64,000 nucleotides of DNA from Leguminivora glycinivorella (Eukaryota; Arthropoda; Insecta; Lepidoptera; Tortricidae): assembly GCF_023078275.1 (NCBI RefSeq), contig NC_062979.1, forward strand, positions 25,153,848 through 25,217,847, given 5' to 3'. Below are positions 21,236 through 32,600 of the stretch, piece after piece. The translations under genes were made by a program, and so were the position numbers. Below the pieces are notes generated by a model. The model was not told the origin of the DNA, made no database searches, and saw nothing but the letters and a program-made list of their open reading frames with translations. Each line of letters starts with the position of its first letter. Position 1 is the first letter of the stretch.

Positions 21236-21717
21236 TCGTCGAGTCGCCTGTCGAGTGCTGAAAGTATGAAATAAATTGTAGATTTACTGCAATATAAATA
21301 ACTACATAAAATAATCTTGTCGCATCATCTTCTACGCACAAACTAGACCGCTTCGTTGTCTATTAAAATGTTCTTTTACTAACAAAATCGCTTTAATTTT
21401 AAAGAATGCAAGGTCAATAAAAACAAAATAATAAAACAGTTTCCTTTAAAACGTGCATACTGATACGTAATGAGCTTTTTTACCGCCCTAGGGCATTTCA
21501 ATTTAAAATTTGTTTATTACTTCGCGAGTGTGATGAAACGCGAATGTAAATGACGGGCGGCTGGATAACAAACTTCTAACAGCCTCTCGTTCGTAATCCT
21601 TCACTTTCCGCCCTTAATACACAATGTAAGTAAATAATAAAAATAAAAAGCCTTTTTATTCCATAAACACTTAAAATTTTCCTTATAAACTAATTTTAAA
21701 TATAAGTATAGTAGTGG
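21236..21717. other. No recognisable gene
   Basis: Nothing recognised. Confidence 0.4.
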
Positions 21718-22066
21718 TTAGGACCTCTTCCGGGTATAGGCCTCCTCCAACCTCTTCCACCGTTCTCGGTCTTGTGCCTCTGTGAGACAGTTGCTCGACA
21801 CTGCCTCAATGTCGTCTGCCCAGCGAGCGCGGGGCCGCCCTGATCCTCGTTTGCCAAACGGACCTTTCCAGATGGTAAGTCGTTTTGCCCATTTGTCATC
21901 TGGCATCCTCGCGACGTGACCTGCCCATTGCCATTTGAGTTTTAATGAGTGCTCGAGGGCATCGATTATTTTTGTTTTTTCCCGTATATTCTTATGTCTT
22001 ATTTTGTCGATAAGTCTAATATTTAAAACTTTTCTTTCGATCGCCCTTTGACATGCTCTAATCTTC
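21718..22066 (-). pseudogene. LINE ORF, C-terminal relic (GHVARMPDD type)
   Basis: Minus strand, open from about 22066 to the stop at 21718-21720. Motifs in order: RACQRAIERKVLNIRLIDK, SLKLKWQWAGHVARMPDD, GSGRPRARWADDI and EAQDRERWKRLEEAY. This is the well-known C-terminal block of an insect LINE polyprotein downstream of RT (KWQWAGH.AR...GRP..RW.DD). The RT is absent and no start or poly(A) was seen, so it is a 5'-truncated fragment. A relative lies on the plus strand at 37192. Confidence 0.85.
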
Positions 22067-22446
22067 TAACACAATGTAAGAAGGTCATTTGCCTATCGCT
22101 CCTAAGTTTATTATAAAGAACTTATATTATTGTAGATAAAACGTCACTTTAGACTCTGAATCTATATCGTAGCAATTTTTTGATGCATTTCAAGGATTGA
22201 ATCGTGCCGATAGATTGTCGCCCGTGTCCGCGTGCAGCGAACCGGAATGAAAGCCTAGACTGGATGGTGTGCCTCTGAACGCTCACAGCTGAGAGACGGG
22301 CAATACATTTTATATTAACATTATAGTATGTAAAGCTGTTTGCGTCACTTGAAAAAGGCGGCTTTTAAATAGCGAGTTCCACGTAAAAATTACAAAAAGC
22401 TTTTGAAACGATCGGCGAAGTGCCCAGGCCGAAATGCAAGTCAGAA
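22067..22446. other. No recognisable gene
   Basis: Nothing recognised. Confidence 0.4.
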
Positions 22447-22696
22447 ATAAATAAATAAATATTATAGGACATTCTTACACAGATTGACTGAGGCCCACGG
22501 TAAGCTCAAGAAGGCTTGTATTGTGGGTACTCAGACAACGATATATATAATATATAAATACTTAGATACATAGAAAACATCCATGACTCAGGAACAAATA
22601 TCTGTGCTCATCACACAAATAAATGCCCTTACCGGGATTCGAACCCGGGACCGCGGCGCAGCAGGCAGGGTCACTACCGACTGCGCCAGACCGGTC
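22447..22696 (-). repeat. SINE family E, copy 1 (tRNA-headed)
   Basis: Minus strand. The head GTCTGGCGCAGTCGGTAGTG resembles an A box and GGTTCGAATCC is a B box, so it carries an internal Pol III promoter of tRNA type. The body includes ATGGATGTTTTCTATG and CAAGCCTTCTTGAGC; the tail is TAAATA-rich (22447-22465). Confidence 0.85.
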
Positions 22697-22775
22697 GCTC
22701 TTGCGTATTGGCGCTACAGAGACAGACTGCATTTCTGCGGCGTTTGGCGTCGCAGAAATACCATTTAGCTATGGC
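22697..22775. repeat. MITE family F, half copy
   Basis: Matches the right half of the full copy at 57907: CTCTTGCGTATTGGCGC, TGCATTTCTGCGGCGTTTGG, GCAGAAATACCATTTAGCTA. It abuts the SINE head directly. Confidence 0.75.
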
Positions 22776-22825
22776 GCCAGGTGCGAATGTATATCGTCCT
22801 ATAGAAAATTCGAATTTAGTCTTTT

Positions 22826-23096
22826 TTAACCCCCGACGCAAAAACGACGGGGTGTTATTAGTTTGACGTGTCTGTCAGTGTGTGTGTCTGTCTGTCTGTC
22901 GCTCTGTATGTCTATCTGTTTGTCTGACTGTCTGTGTGTGTGTCTGTCTGTGGCATCGTAGCTCCCGAACGGATGAACCGATTTCAATTTTTTTTTTTTT
23001 TGTTTGAAAGCTGAGTTAGTCGGGAGTGTTCTTAGCCATGTTTTCTAAGAATCGGTCCACTATGTCGCGGTCGGGGGCTTTTCAAAATTTTAATTT
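22826..23096 (-). mobile_element. Family A element (first of a tandem pair)
   Basis: Minus orientation: TTAACCCCCGACGCAAAAAC at the left and CGCGGTCGGGGGCTTTTC at the right, with an irregular GTCT core. The next copy begins immediately, head to tail. Confidence 0.88.
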
Positions 23097-23139
23097 TTAA
23101 CCCCCGACGCAAAAACGACGGGGTGTTATAAGTTTGACG

Positions 23140-23226
<87 letters not shown>

Positions 23227-23388
23227 GTGTGTGTCTGTCTGTGGCATCGTAGCTCCCGAACGGATGAACCGATTTCAATTTATTTTTTTTTGTTTGAAAG
23301 CTGAGTTAGTCGGGAGTGTTCTTAGCCATGTTTCCTAAGAATCGGTCCACTATGTCGCGGTCGGGGGCTTTTCAAAATTTTAATTTTT
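23097..23388 (-). mobile_element. Family A element (second of a tandem pair)
   Basis: Nearly identical to its left neighbour outside the core, but its GTCT run (about 23141-23226) is pure and longer. The pair suggests unequal exchange or tandem insertion. Confidence 0.88.
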
Positions 23389-23419
23389 CTAGTGAGAAAC
23401 TTATTTGAACGGTGTTTTT

Positions 23420-23500
23420 ATCACTTGCGAAATCTGGCAGGCAAGCATGGTCGCGCGATAAATGATAAAACATCAGGCCGTCCCCATCGCACTATTTGTA
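23420..23500 (-). repeat. Repeat U, second copy
   Basis: GGCAGGCAAGCATGGTCGCG and CATCAGGCCGTCC are the inverse of the block at 18352-18398. Confidence 0.6.
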
Positions 23501-23517
23501 AACTATAGGGTCGACAA

Positions 23518-23605
23518 TGCAATATATACAATACAATACAAATATTCTTTATTGCTCACCAATATAACAAGATGACATTAAAAAAAATAAGCACATAACT
23601 TTAAT
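23518..23605 (-). repeat. LINE 3' tail fragment
   Basis: Minus strand: GGTGAGCAATAAAGAATATT followed by TGTATTGTATTG, a polyadenylation-like signal plus short tandem tail typical of non-LTR 3' ends. No coding part. Confidence 0.45.
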
Positions 23606-24044
23606 CCTTATGTTACGACGACCTTATTTTTTATCATTTATCGCACAACCATGCTTATAAGTTTGTCTCCTAGGACTGAAGGAAGACGTATTTAACTATG
23701 CAAGTCGACGACTACGTGCGTATGGAGTCAATGGGATCTTGACGCCAACGAATTGGCATCATTCGTAGACACGTAGGTGTAGCATGCATGGACATGTCCT
23801 TACGTAGCGCGTAGTAATAAAATATAATTTGTTTTTGCATGCTTCCCTAGTTTCTGTCCAATCGATAGGAATGCAGTCTTTTAGCACGACGCAGCGAACT
23901 GGAATGAAAGCCTGCATGGAATGTGCCTTTGAACGCTCTAAAGGAATACCTACCTTTAGGTATATACAATATTAAAGAAGCATGGCAACGCGCTGTCCCT
24001 GTCGCACATCATTCATAACAGACAGTGTGGGAGCACCATAAGAT
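23606..24044. other. No recognisable gene
   Basis: Nothing recognised. Confidence 0.4.
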
Positions 24045-24433
24045 TCACGGTAAGTTCAAGAAGGCTTGTACTCAGAATACCTACGATAATAATAACCACA
24101 AAATTTAAATAAAAAAAACCCCTGACCGCGACATAGTGAACCGATTTTCATGAGACATGGCTAAGAACACTCCCGACTAATTCAGCTTTCAAGCAATAAA
24201 AACTAAATCGGTTCATCCGTTCGGGAGCTACGATGCCACAGACAAACACACACACATTACACTTAAACAGACAGATAGACAGACACGACAAACTTATAAC
24301 ACCCCGTCGTTTTTGCGTCGGGGGTTAGTAAAAGTATACGACTCAAGAGCAAAATAACTGTCACAGATAAATGCCCTTACAGGGATTCGATCCTAGGACC
24401 ATCGAAGCAGGCATGGTCACTATTCACCAGTTC
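24045..24433 (-). repeat. SINE family E, copy 2, interrupted by family A
   Basis: The SINE body (GTAAGTTCAAGAAGGCTTGT, 24050-24069) and head side (AAATGCCCTTACAGGGATTC, 24371-24390) match copy 1 but are separated by a family A element at 24091-24327. The B-box region is mutated (GGGATTCGATCCTAGGACC). Confidence 0.8.
24091..24327 (+). mobile_element. Family A element nested in a SINE
   Basis: AATAACCACAAAATTTAAAT at the left and CGTCGGGGGTTA at the right; the core is short (ACACACACATTACACTTAAA then GACA). Younger than the SINE it interrupts. Confidence 0.88.
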
Positions 24434-24814
24434 ACACTTGATAAACAATAATAGACCGGTATTACAAAACATCGGATTTTACCCGTAGCCATGAGTTTTT
24501 CATCCTTCTTTGAAATAACAAAATACCTCACACGTCACGTGGAACAAACACCAACCCAGAATGAATATGTCGCTGTATTGTGTGGTACGTGTAAATGTCT
24601 ATATAAATAGATATAAATCTATAAGCTATGTATTGAAACAGATTCCCAGTATTAATTAATAAAGCATACTTCCACCGCAGTATTTCTAGGAACTCAAATT
24701 ACGTTGCACAAACATATCTGGTTTTAAATGAACAGAATTTAGGTAACAGTGAAAACCTAAAATAGAAATGCTCCATGTTGTGACGGATTTAACACTAACA
24801 TTCGTCCTGGGGGT
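24434..24814. other. No recognisable gene
   Basis: Nothing recognised. Confidence 0.4.
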
Positions 24815-25020
24815 GTCGTAGAAGTCGACTGTGGGACATGGGTTCAATTGTGGCGCGGGCGATGGGCTAGCCTGTCACTGCAATATGACAAATTCGTTTT
24901 CTTTCAACCCTTTCATTGCTAAAATTGACACTGACACTGAACAGTTTTACGTGCTCTGCTTACACCATTTGGGGATTAGAAGAGGCGTGATTTAAAGTGT
25001 CTATGTCACATAAATAGAAA
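24815..25020 (+). repeat. Repeat J, copy 2
   Basis: GTCGTAGAAGTCGACTGTGG, CCTGTCACTGCAATATGACA, TCTTTCAACCCTTTCATTGC and GTGCTCTGCTTACACC, aligned with the copies at 19545 and 58300. Confidence 0.7.
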
Positions 25021-25304
25021 TGTATTTATCTGTCTCTCTGTCTGTTTGTGAGAAAAACCAATTTATACTGTAATTTGTATTAATAACTCTCTTTCTCGCG
25101 ATAACACGGATATCGCCCACTTGAATTTAAAACACAGCCCACAACTTCGTGGTCTGAATATTCATAGCAGAGATTGTTGAAGCCCTCACAAACAAGGTTT
25201 AAGTTAACCTGTATAAGTTTGATAATGACGGGATAAGATCGTGTTTAAACATAATTTGCGTATTATTTTGTGTTAATATTGAAAATTATTTCTCAGAACT
25301 ATTT

Positions 25305-25362
25305 TTAACCCCCGACGCAAAAAGGACGGGGTGTTATAAGTTTGACGTGTCTGTCTGTCTGT

Positions 25363-25441
<79 letters not shown>

Positions 25442-25606
25442 TTATCATTCTGTCTGTCTGTGGCATCGTAGCTCCCGAACGGATGAACCGATGTAGATTA
25501 AACTTTTTTGGTCTGAAAGCTGAATTAGTCGGGAGTGTTCTTAGCCATGTTTCATGAAAATCGGTCTACTATGTCGCGGTCGGGGGTTTTTTCAAAATCT
25601 TAATTT
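25305..25606 (-). mobile_element. Family A element (first of a second tandem pair)
   Basis: TTAACCCCCGACGCAAAAAG at the left, long GTCT core (25338-25442), CGCGGTCGGGGGTTTTTTC at the right; directly followed by another copy. Confidence 0.88.
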
Positions 25607-25670
25607 TTAACCCCCGACGCAATAATGAAGGGGTGTTATAAGTTTGACGTGTCTGTCTGTCTGTATGTCC

Positions 25671-25740
<70 letters not shown>

Positions 25741-25917
25741 GTGTGTGTCTGTCTGTGGCATCGTAGCTCCCTAACGAATGAACCGATTTTGATTTAGTTT
25801 TTTTTGTCTGAAAGCTGAGTTAGTCGGGTGTGTTCTAAGCCATGTTTTACGAAAATCGGTCCACTATTTCGCGGTCGGGGGTTTTTTTCAAAATTTTAAT
25901 TTTGTGGTTAGGTTATT
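25607..25917 (-). mobile_element. Family A element (second of a second tandem pair)
   Basis: TTAACCCCCGACGCAATAAT at the left, GTCT core (25648-25740), and the full right end AATTTTGTGGTTAGGTTAT. Confidence 0.88.
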
Positions 25918-26533
25918 ATGTACTGCATTAACCATGATTGTGTTTATCCTCGTCCAGCCCAATATGGTGGGCAGGGCGAGGTTATACTGGTAATTTTTAT
26001 AGGTTTGTAAATAAGCGTTTTATAACGCTTACCGAAAAATAAAATAGGAAATTGTAGAACGTCAGTACTCAGCTATATTTAGATCCGCAGGATGCCTCCT
26101 CGGATGTTTCTGAGATTAGGAAAGAGTTTACAAAGAATTAGTTTTCTTATACTTACTGGAACTGAAAAAAAGTGGCTAATCCACCAGCGCTCTTCCAACC
26201 AAGTCAAACCCTCAGAATCTCAGTCAAACCATCATTCTACTAATGGAACAAACAGAAACAATTCTATTTTAAAATTTTTCTAAGCTTAATAGCATCGGTT
26301 ATGATGCTTACTCGAAACACACAATTCAAAAATTTCGCTCGAAATTTCGCTTGTGCTCGGAGTTTAGCCGTCGCGTGAACTCCTATATGCCTGAAGAGGG
26401 GCCTCCAAAATTGGCCCGAAACATGTCGCAGCTGTAGCGATATAGGTAATAACGTGAGTACAACCATAGATTCATAAATAACTTAATAAGTACTTGTTTA
26501 AAACACATACTTTACTGGAAGAGGTTCCTTGTA
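25918..26533 (+). other. Gene-free; possible Penelope-like fragment
   Basis: About 26390-26430 reads CCTGAAGAGGGGCCTCCAAA, ATTGGCCCGAAACATGTCGC. The phrase GAAACATGTCG next to GAAGAGGG is typical of Penelope-like tails. The rest is unrecognised. Confidence 0.4.
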
Positions 26534-27930
26534 ATAATTAAAATTTTTAAAAAAACCCCCGACCGCGACATAGTTGACCGAATTTCATGAAACATGGCTA
26601 AGAACACTCCCGACTAACTCAGCTTTCAGACATAAAAAACTAAATCAAAATCGGTTCATCCGTTCGGGAGCTACGATGCCACAGACAGACACACACACAG
26701 ACAGACAAACAGACAGACAGACAGAGAGGCAGACGGACAGACAGACAGACAGACACGTCAAACTTATAAAAAAAAAAACATTTATTTATCTACACAAATT
26801 CAACATTCATCATAAAAAGGAAGAAATTAAGCTAAACAATACAGAATTTGAGAGAACATCGCTTGTGCTTTCCCTTATAACGTTGACCTGGTTCCTACAC
26901 TAGGCGAGGCCTGTGCTGTAGGTAACCAGCTTACATCCGAGTTAACAAATTTGGCGCAAAATTGTTACAGATAAGTTGACAATTATATTTATGTAAAGAC
27001 ATGTTAAAGATTATGAACTTAAACGAAGTAGACACTAAACATAAACACTTGTTAAAGTTACTGCTCTTGTACAATCTTTAAGTGAGCCAGAAGGAATGCA
27101 ACATATGAGTACGAGTGAGGAGGTTTGTGTACGTGTATGTGTGATGTGTGAGTGTGAATGTGTGGATTGAGGTGAATGAGAAAAAGAGAGAGAGAGATGT
27201 TGGGAGTGTTTGAACCAGTGCACTAATTTCCTTTCAGAAGGCTCTCGGTTTCTGCATAGGTTAAGGTACTTAGCCATTCCTGAAGCTTTAGTTTCAGTTG
27301 CTTGGTGGTCAGGTTTTTAATGTCGAGTTTACTGCAAACTTTGTTATATACGTAAGGATGAAGATGTGAACTAAACCTTTTAGCGAAAGTTGTAGCAGAC
27401 TGTGGCAAGGGGAGTTTAAAAATACGTTTCTCTAATAGTGTCGTATAGTTGGGTGATCTCAGGACCTCCGTGTGCATCTTCAGCGTGACGCGCATTACGA
27501 ATAAAGCGCGCACGCTGAGGACGCTCATATCTTTATATACATTGGCAGTTGGATACCTAATTCTTTTTTTAAGTATGGTCTTCAAGACTGCTCTTTGAGA
27601 TCTTTCGAGGGTTATCAGGTTAGTTTTAGCAGCTCCCCCCCAGGCGGAGATACAATAGGTCAGTACAGATTGGCATATACTTATATATATTGATCTTAGC
27701 AAATCCAACCCCGCTGCATTTCGTAAGTTTCTAATACGTAGATTAACTTGCGGACTCGGTTGGCCGTTATGTTTACATGCTCCCGGAAATCTAATTTTTC
27801 GTCCACAACCACGCCGAGGTATCTTATATGTGGAGCTCTGCTGATCCCGTCACACGAACATGGTATGGACTGCTGGTGGAGATTGTGACAGCTGTGTATA
27901 ACACCCCTTCGTTTTTGCGTCGGGGGTTAA
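26534..27930 (+). mobile_element. Family A element split by a LINE
   Basis: The left part (26534-26768) runs from the usual start through the GACA core to ACGTCAAACTTATA; the right part (27897-27930) resumes TATAACACCCCTTCG to CGGGGGTTAA. A LINE fragment lies between; TATA on both sides may be its short target duplication. Confidence 0.85.
26769..27896 (-). pseudogene. LINE reverse transcriptase C-terminal fragment
   Basis: Minus strand. From about 27890 it reads CHNLHQQSIPCSCDGISRAP then IRYLGVVVDEKLDF, a frameshift near 27715, then an intact frame 27708-27223: SVLTYCISAWGGAAKTN, LERSQRAVLKTILKKRIRYP, LSVRALFVMRVTLKMH, ending at a stop after SLLKGN. This is the thumb and C-terminal part of a non-LTR RT; the catalytic palm is missing. 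A 3' UTR of about 450 bp follows to an ATAAATAAATG tail next to a homopolymer. It interrupts a family A element, so it is younger than that copy. Confidence 0.85.
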
Positions 27931-27996
27931 AAATAAGGAAAGACAAGTTCGATTACCGATCAATGTTTGATGCTATCTAACTAAATAATAACTTTA

Positions 27997-28173
27997 ATAA
28001 CCTAACCACAAAATTAAAATTTTGAAAAAACCCCCGACCGCGACCTAGTGGACCGATTTTCATGAAACATGGCTAAGAACACTCCCGACTAACACAGCTT
28101 TCAAATAAAAATAAAACTAAATCGAAATCGGTTCATCCGTTCAGGAGCTACGATGCCACAGACAAACACACAC

Positions 28174-28210
<37 letters not shown>

Positions 28211-28366
28211 TAGACGGACGGACGGACGGACGGACGGACGGACGGACGGACGGACGGACGGACGGACGGACGGACGGACGGACGGACAGACAGACAGACA
28301 GACGGACAGACAGACAGGCAGACACGTCAAACTTATAACACCCCGTCGTTTTTGCGTCGGGGGTTA
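27997..28366 (+). mobile_element. Family A element with a GACG/GACA core
   Basis: Full ends (ATAACCTAACCACAAAATTA ... CGTCGGGGGTTA). The core is unusual: GACA steps flank a pure GACG run (28212-28287), a point-mutated unit that has itself expanded. Confidence 0.9.
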
Positions 28367-28860
28367 AAAATCGCTAATTACATTTTTAGACCAACCTCCA
28401 ACGTCTCAGGGATGGCGTTGCGTTGTCCCCTTGGTCCCGAAGAATGTTCATAACTATTCCACAGATCGAGAGCAAGATATAGTTTTCGAGATTTAATTAG
28501 TAATATGGCAGAGTCGCACCATAACGGTTCCTTTTGACCTGTTTGGTACGGAACCCTAAAATCAGTAGGTATGTTTAAACAAATTATCGACGTTTCTAGA
28601 AAACTTTTTAAAAGCCCTTGAGGCTCTTCCAGTTTCTGAGTACTCCTCGACAATTCCACGGAAGTCTCCGCCGCGTTGACGCGGCGTTATATTGAAATTG
28701 ATCGATCGACTTATTGGAAAATAAATATTTTTGCGAATAACCTGACTTTTAGATGAATCTTTTATCTTTGGCAATATCCAAAAACTTATTTTACCTTTAT
28801 ACCTACTTCAAGAAAAAGGGAACATTAAAATATGAAATAACTAGGTAATACTTGTACTAT
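28367..28860. other. No supported gene
   Basis: Minus-strand open frames at 28378-28774 have no recognisable domain. TTTTGACCTGTTTGGTACGG AACCCTAAAA (28530-28560) resembles a common lepidopteran repeat end. Confidence 0.35.
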
Positions 28861-28879
28861 ATACTCGTAGCCCTGACTT

Positions 28880-29040
28880 TAACAGCTCTGCTGTATTCCC
28901 TCCCTGTCTCGCGTTGGCAGTACTTTTGCTAGAAAGCTGGGGCTGCCCCCAGGATCTATTAAATCCATATCATAGCGCAAGGGTAACATCTCAGAAGGTA
29001 GCTCATTCCACTTCAAGTTGCATATTCTATTTAGTCAAAA
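28880..29040 (-). pseudogene. LINE C-terminal scrap
   Basis: Minus strand around 29020-28950 encodes WNELPSEMLPLRYDMDLIDP, a form of the W N x LP...(V/M)(F/L)P..YD motif at the end of many LINE reverse transcriptases. A similar piece is at 54440-54500. Very short. Confidence 0.5.
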
Positions 29041-29479
29041 ACGAATTACTTATATTTCCTTTTCCCTTCACATACCTGGTCTACTAATTGAGTATAAAAC
29101 TAACAACGTATACCGTATTTATAAAGTCGAAATAACTTAATAAATAAGCACGTTAGAGAATATTTTTCTCGCCGCGGCAAAATGTCAACGCTCCGACATA
29201 ATTTTAATTAAGAAATTCCCTTGCGACAACTTTATCAGGCTCTCTATTAAGGCTTGTTAGCGATATAAGTGTGTCAATTTTATCAGGTCTTTTAACAAGA
29301 GTGTATAAAATAATCTGGTAAGAATGTTGAGATGGATATGTGGAATTCAGTGGGCTATTTCATCACTGTGACACTTGACAATGATAATAAAATTCTGTGC
29401 CTATTTATAAGTAACATTTATACTCAGCGTCAATATTTACTTGTTGAACAGGCAATGAACAGCGAAGTATCATGTCGGG

Positions 29480-29830
29480 CGGCAATTGTCAGTATTATGA
29501 AATAGCTCAAGAATGGATCTGATCATGCAGGAATGACCATGTCAAGGGAAGTTTGAAAGTAGCGCCAATAATAGAGAAGATTAGCGTGGTACGGGGATGT
29601 AATGAGAAGGGATGAATACCATATCGGTACAATTATGTACAGATAAATGTCATGTTAAACTCAAAAAAATATGGATAGACAGTGTGAGAAAGAAAGAAGT
29701 GTGTGTTGAGGTAACGGAAGATAGAGAAGAATGGAAGAGGAAGATAAGTTGTGTCGACCCCATATAGGTACTCGTAACGTGGGATAAGGGCAGGAAGAAG
29801 AAGAGACAAAATAATGGTATCGTCTTGCAG
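29480..29830 (+). pseudogene. LINE C-terminal relic
   Basis: Plus strand, in shifting frames: WYGDVMRRDEYHIGT, MDRQCEKERS, EDREEWKRKISCVDPI and GTWDKGRKKKR. The order RWYGHVMRR ... W.D.V..D ... T.DR..WK...... DP is the C-terminal block of a common insect LINE. At least three frameshifts or stops; dead. Confidence 0.65.
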
Positions 29831-30450
29831 GTATCGTTTCATTTGTTTCTTGTTAAGTTTTTAAATTCATCACATACTGCTTTTGTCAACCTTTCTTCGT
29901 CGGTCCCTTTCGCCAGTAATCTTTGTCGTTTATATACAAGTGACTACTTTGTTCTTATTCTTATTTCGACTTATTTCTTATTTTAAAATAAAATTGATTA
30001 TTTGGGCTATGAAACAACCCAAAAGCTCCAAATTTATCGATAAAATTTCTATAAAGTTAAGCCATTAGGCTTCAAACTCATTTCGTGGGCAGCAAGTTAT
30101 ACAACTAGTTGTACAACAAGTTGGACGATGAATCGCCATTCGACGGTCTGAAAATTTTAAAGTTTTCCAACGAGTCGAGGAACTTTTGTTGAGTATTTTA
30201 AAACGAATTTTAAAAACTTTTTCATCATGTCCAACTGTCCTTGGCAGGTTATAGATTGTTTTTCCTTTTTGTAACAGTATTTAGTAAAGTGTACTGACCA
30301 GCGCTGTTAAGACTCGCATCTTGAGTTGTGAGAAATAATTGCTAAAATCCTAATGAAGTATTGCTTAACAAATAACCTAGTGACTAGTTAGATTACTTCC
30401 ATGCATATAATGACGCAACTTCAAACATAAAAAACTTAGCTGAAAAGTGT
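29831..30450. other. No recognisable gene
   Basis: Nothing recognised. Confidence 0.4.
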
Positions 30451-30581
30451 TATAACCTAACCACAAAATTATAATTTTTAAGAAACCTCTGTCATAGTAA
30501 CTAAATTAAAATCAGTTCATTCGTTGAGGAGCTATGATGCCACAGACAGACATACACAGAGTCAGACATACAGACACGTAT
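30451..30581 (+). repeat. Family A, degraded copy
   Basis: ATAACCTAACCACAAAATTA, GGAGCTATGATGCCACAGAC and CAGACACGTATACAC; core and right end lost. Confidence 0.7.
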
Positions 30582-31265
30582 ACACGGTGTTTCCGGTATC
30601 ACTCAAAACCTCAGACACCCCAACTGATTTTTATTTTTTTAAACTCATCTAGAGTATTCATTTTTTAATCTGATCGTTACTTTTTTTTTAATTGAATTTT
30701 TAATTTTCTGTACAGCTCTACTTGAATTTTAGCTCTACACTCAATAAAATAATTGCTAACTACCATCATAAACCATAAGACTATTTATTTGTGTACGTTA
30801 CTGCAACGACATAAGGTTTACCAATAGACAGCTAAGATGTCACTGTAAAACACTTTAAAGCTTTGTCACAGTAAACTTCAAATTGGACAGGTAATCGCAG
30901 TAAGCAAATAAACTCAATATTCAAAATGACAAGGTTGTAATTAGGTACGAGTTCAATTTGTTATTACTTATGATAAACATTAAGATTAAACTGACAAACA
31001 ACGTCAAACTAGTAGCGGAAAAAATAATCGTCCAAGTAACCGGCCAGTATTAATACCCCTAAATACTGAAAAAAGGTAAACAACCTCTAGCAATGCGATA
31101 TACACAATGTTGTATTACGAGTACAATAGAATGGGCACGTAAAAATAACTAATAATACTAATTTAAATAAAAATATTACCCCCATCAAGATATAGCTCAA
31201 TCGATTCTACTCTCGATTCTGAACAAACTGTTTTCAGGTTTTTAGTGTTAAGTGAAACACGGTGT
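30582..31265. other. No recognisable gene
   Basis: CACGGTGT occurs at both sides (30591, 31258), hinting at an old inserted unit, but no further structure is visible. Confidence 0.35.
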
Positions 31266-31304
31266 ATAACTTATAACACCCCGTCATTTTTGCGTCAGGG
31301 GTTA
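31266..31304 (+). repeat. Family A end fragment
   Basis: AACTTATAACACCCCGTCAT then TTTTGCGTCAGGGGTTA. The preceding 100 bp may be a much degraded body. Confidence 0.65.
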
Positions 31305-32033
31305 AAAATATTACTTCTGAATTCCTAACTTCAACTTGTATGTAATTTTAGCTCCAGTATTGTGGAGCTGTGAAAGTTTCCAGTTACATGGAATAGAGTT
31401 AGTTCTCAAGCCCCGTTTTGAAATATTGACCTGCCCAGCGCTGAGTCCGCGAAACTTTCGGGAACTTTCCACGCCCCCGGCTGTTTGCTAATACTTCGAG
31501 AAACTCTATTGTGGATTATTTGGAAGTGGTACATACAGTCAAGTGTCAGTCAATATGGGTGTACACACATCTTACTCAAAAATTATGTCCTAGATAGCAT
31601 CTTAGTCCGGTGTAATAAAAGCGTAGTACCATATTTATGAGACGATTATTTCGATACGTATTTTAGCACTAGACTGTACATGAATTCACTGTGTTTCCAG
31701 AAAGAGAAGCCAGCAAGCAAGTTTCAGTCCCACTCCTAGTAATTAAGGGGTTGAAAGAAAAGAAAATTGTGATCTTTCAGTGACAGGTATCCCATCGGCC
31801 AAATCACAATACAATCTTAGCGAGTTCGCTATGAGCTCACAACGATTTCGCCGCAAGTTTTCTATGATTTTTTTATTGACCGCCTGCAGCCTGTAATTTA
31901 CTATAGTTTAATGAATGTCACGTTTCTATTTTTATGAAGCGCAATATCGAATATTAAATTTGTATTTTAATTCGCTTGTATTATGGACCTTGTGGTGGTC
32001 CCACACTGGCTGTTATATAACATGTCCTATAAT
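31305..32033. other. Gene-free; short repeat J piece
   Basis: GGGGTTGAAAGAAAAGAAAA with a following GTGACAG (31747-31788) looks like an inverted piece of repeat J. Nothing else recognised. Confidence 0.4.
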
Positions 32034-32157
32034 GAGGAGTGTCTTTTCAAAAGGACTTATTTCTATAAGTCAACAAGGTTTATTTCTCTAGGAAGATATA
32101 GATAAAAATAACCTCTGTTGACTTATAGAAATAAGTCCTTTTGAAAAGACACTCCTC
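32034..32157. mobile_element. Foldback MITE, 124 bp
   Basis: GAGGAGTGTCTTTTCAAAAG ... and its exact inverse CTTTTGAAAAGACACTCCTC; the stem continues through GACTTATTTCTATAAGTCAA, itself a dyad. Confidence 0.9.
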
Positions 32158-32236
32158 TATTATAGTACGCACTGTACGCAGGGTCGCAAATAGTACCTAC
32201 TGATAAATAGTAGAATTAATAGTTTGATTCAGCCAA

Positions 32237-32520
32237 TCAGATCCGCCTAAGCCTGGGGTCCGCTTTGACAACTAATCCCAAGATTTGGCGTAGGCACTAG
32301 TTTTTACGAAAGTGACTGCCCTTCCAACCCAAAGGGTAAAGCCTTATTGGAATTAGTCCGGTTTCCTCACGATGTTTTCCTTCACCGAAAGGCGACTGGC
32401 AAATATCAAATGACATTTCGCACATAAATTCCGAAAAACTCATTGGTGCGAGCCTTTGAGTAATTATGTTAACTAGAGAGGGCACCTCAACTTGATTTTG
32501 TGTAACAACACTTAGAGCCG
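32237..32520 (-). repeat. SINE family D, copy lacking its tRNA head
   Basis: Minus strand: AAATGTCATTTGATATTTGC, GGAAAACATCGTGAGGAAAC, GGACTAATTCCAATAAGG, AAAAACTAGTGCCTACGCC. The head side stops near 32455. Confidence 0.85.
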
Positions 32521-32600
32521 ATCGGCACAAACGCGCTTAGTCTGTGCCGAACGGCTGTGGTAGATTGACGTATCGCAATGAAAAATATTTCGTCTAAATA

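Noticed and set aside
22630..22696. tRNA gene (also at 33715, 44249, 54785, 56275)
   Set aside because: A and B boxes are present but acceptor stems do not close and SINE bodies follow; these are tRNA-derived SINE heads.
28101..28338. Cys/Ser/Val- or Thr/Asp-rich ORFs over the tetranucleotide runs (also at 10604, 17003, 23032, 25342, 43490)
   Set aside because: These are microsatellite translations within family A or B elements.
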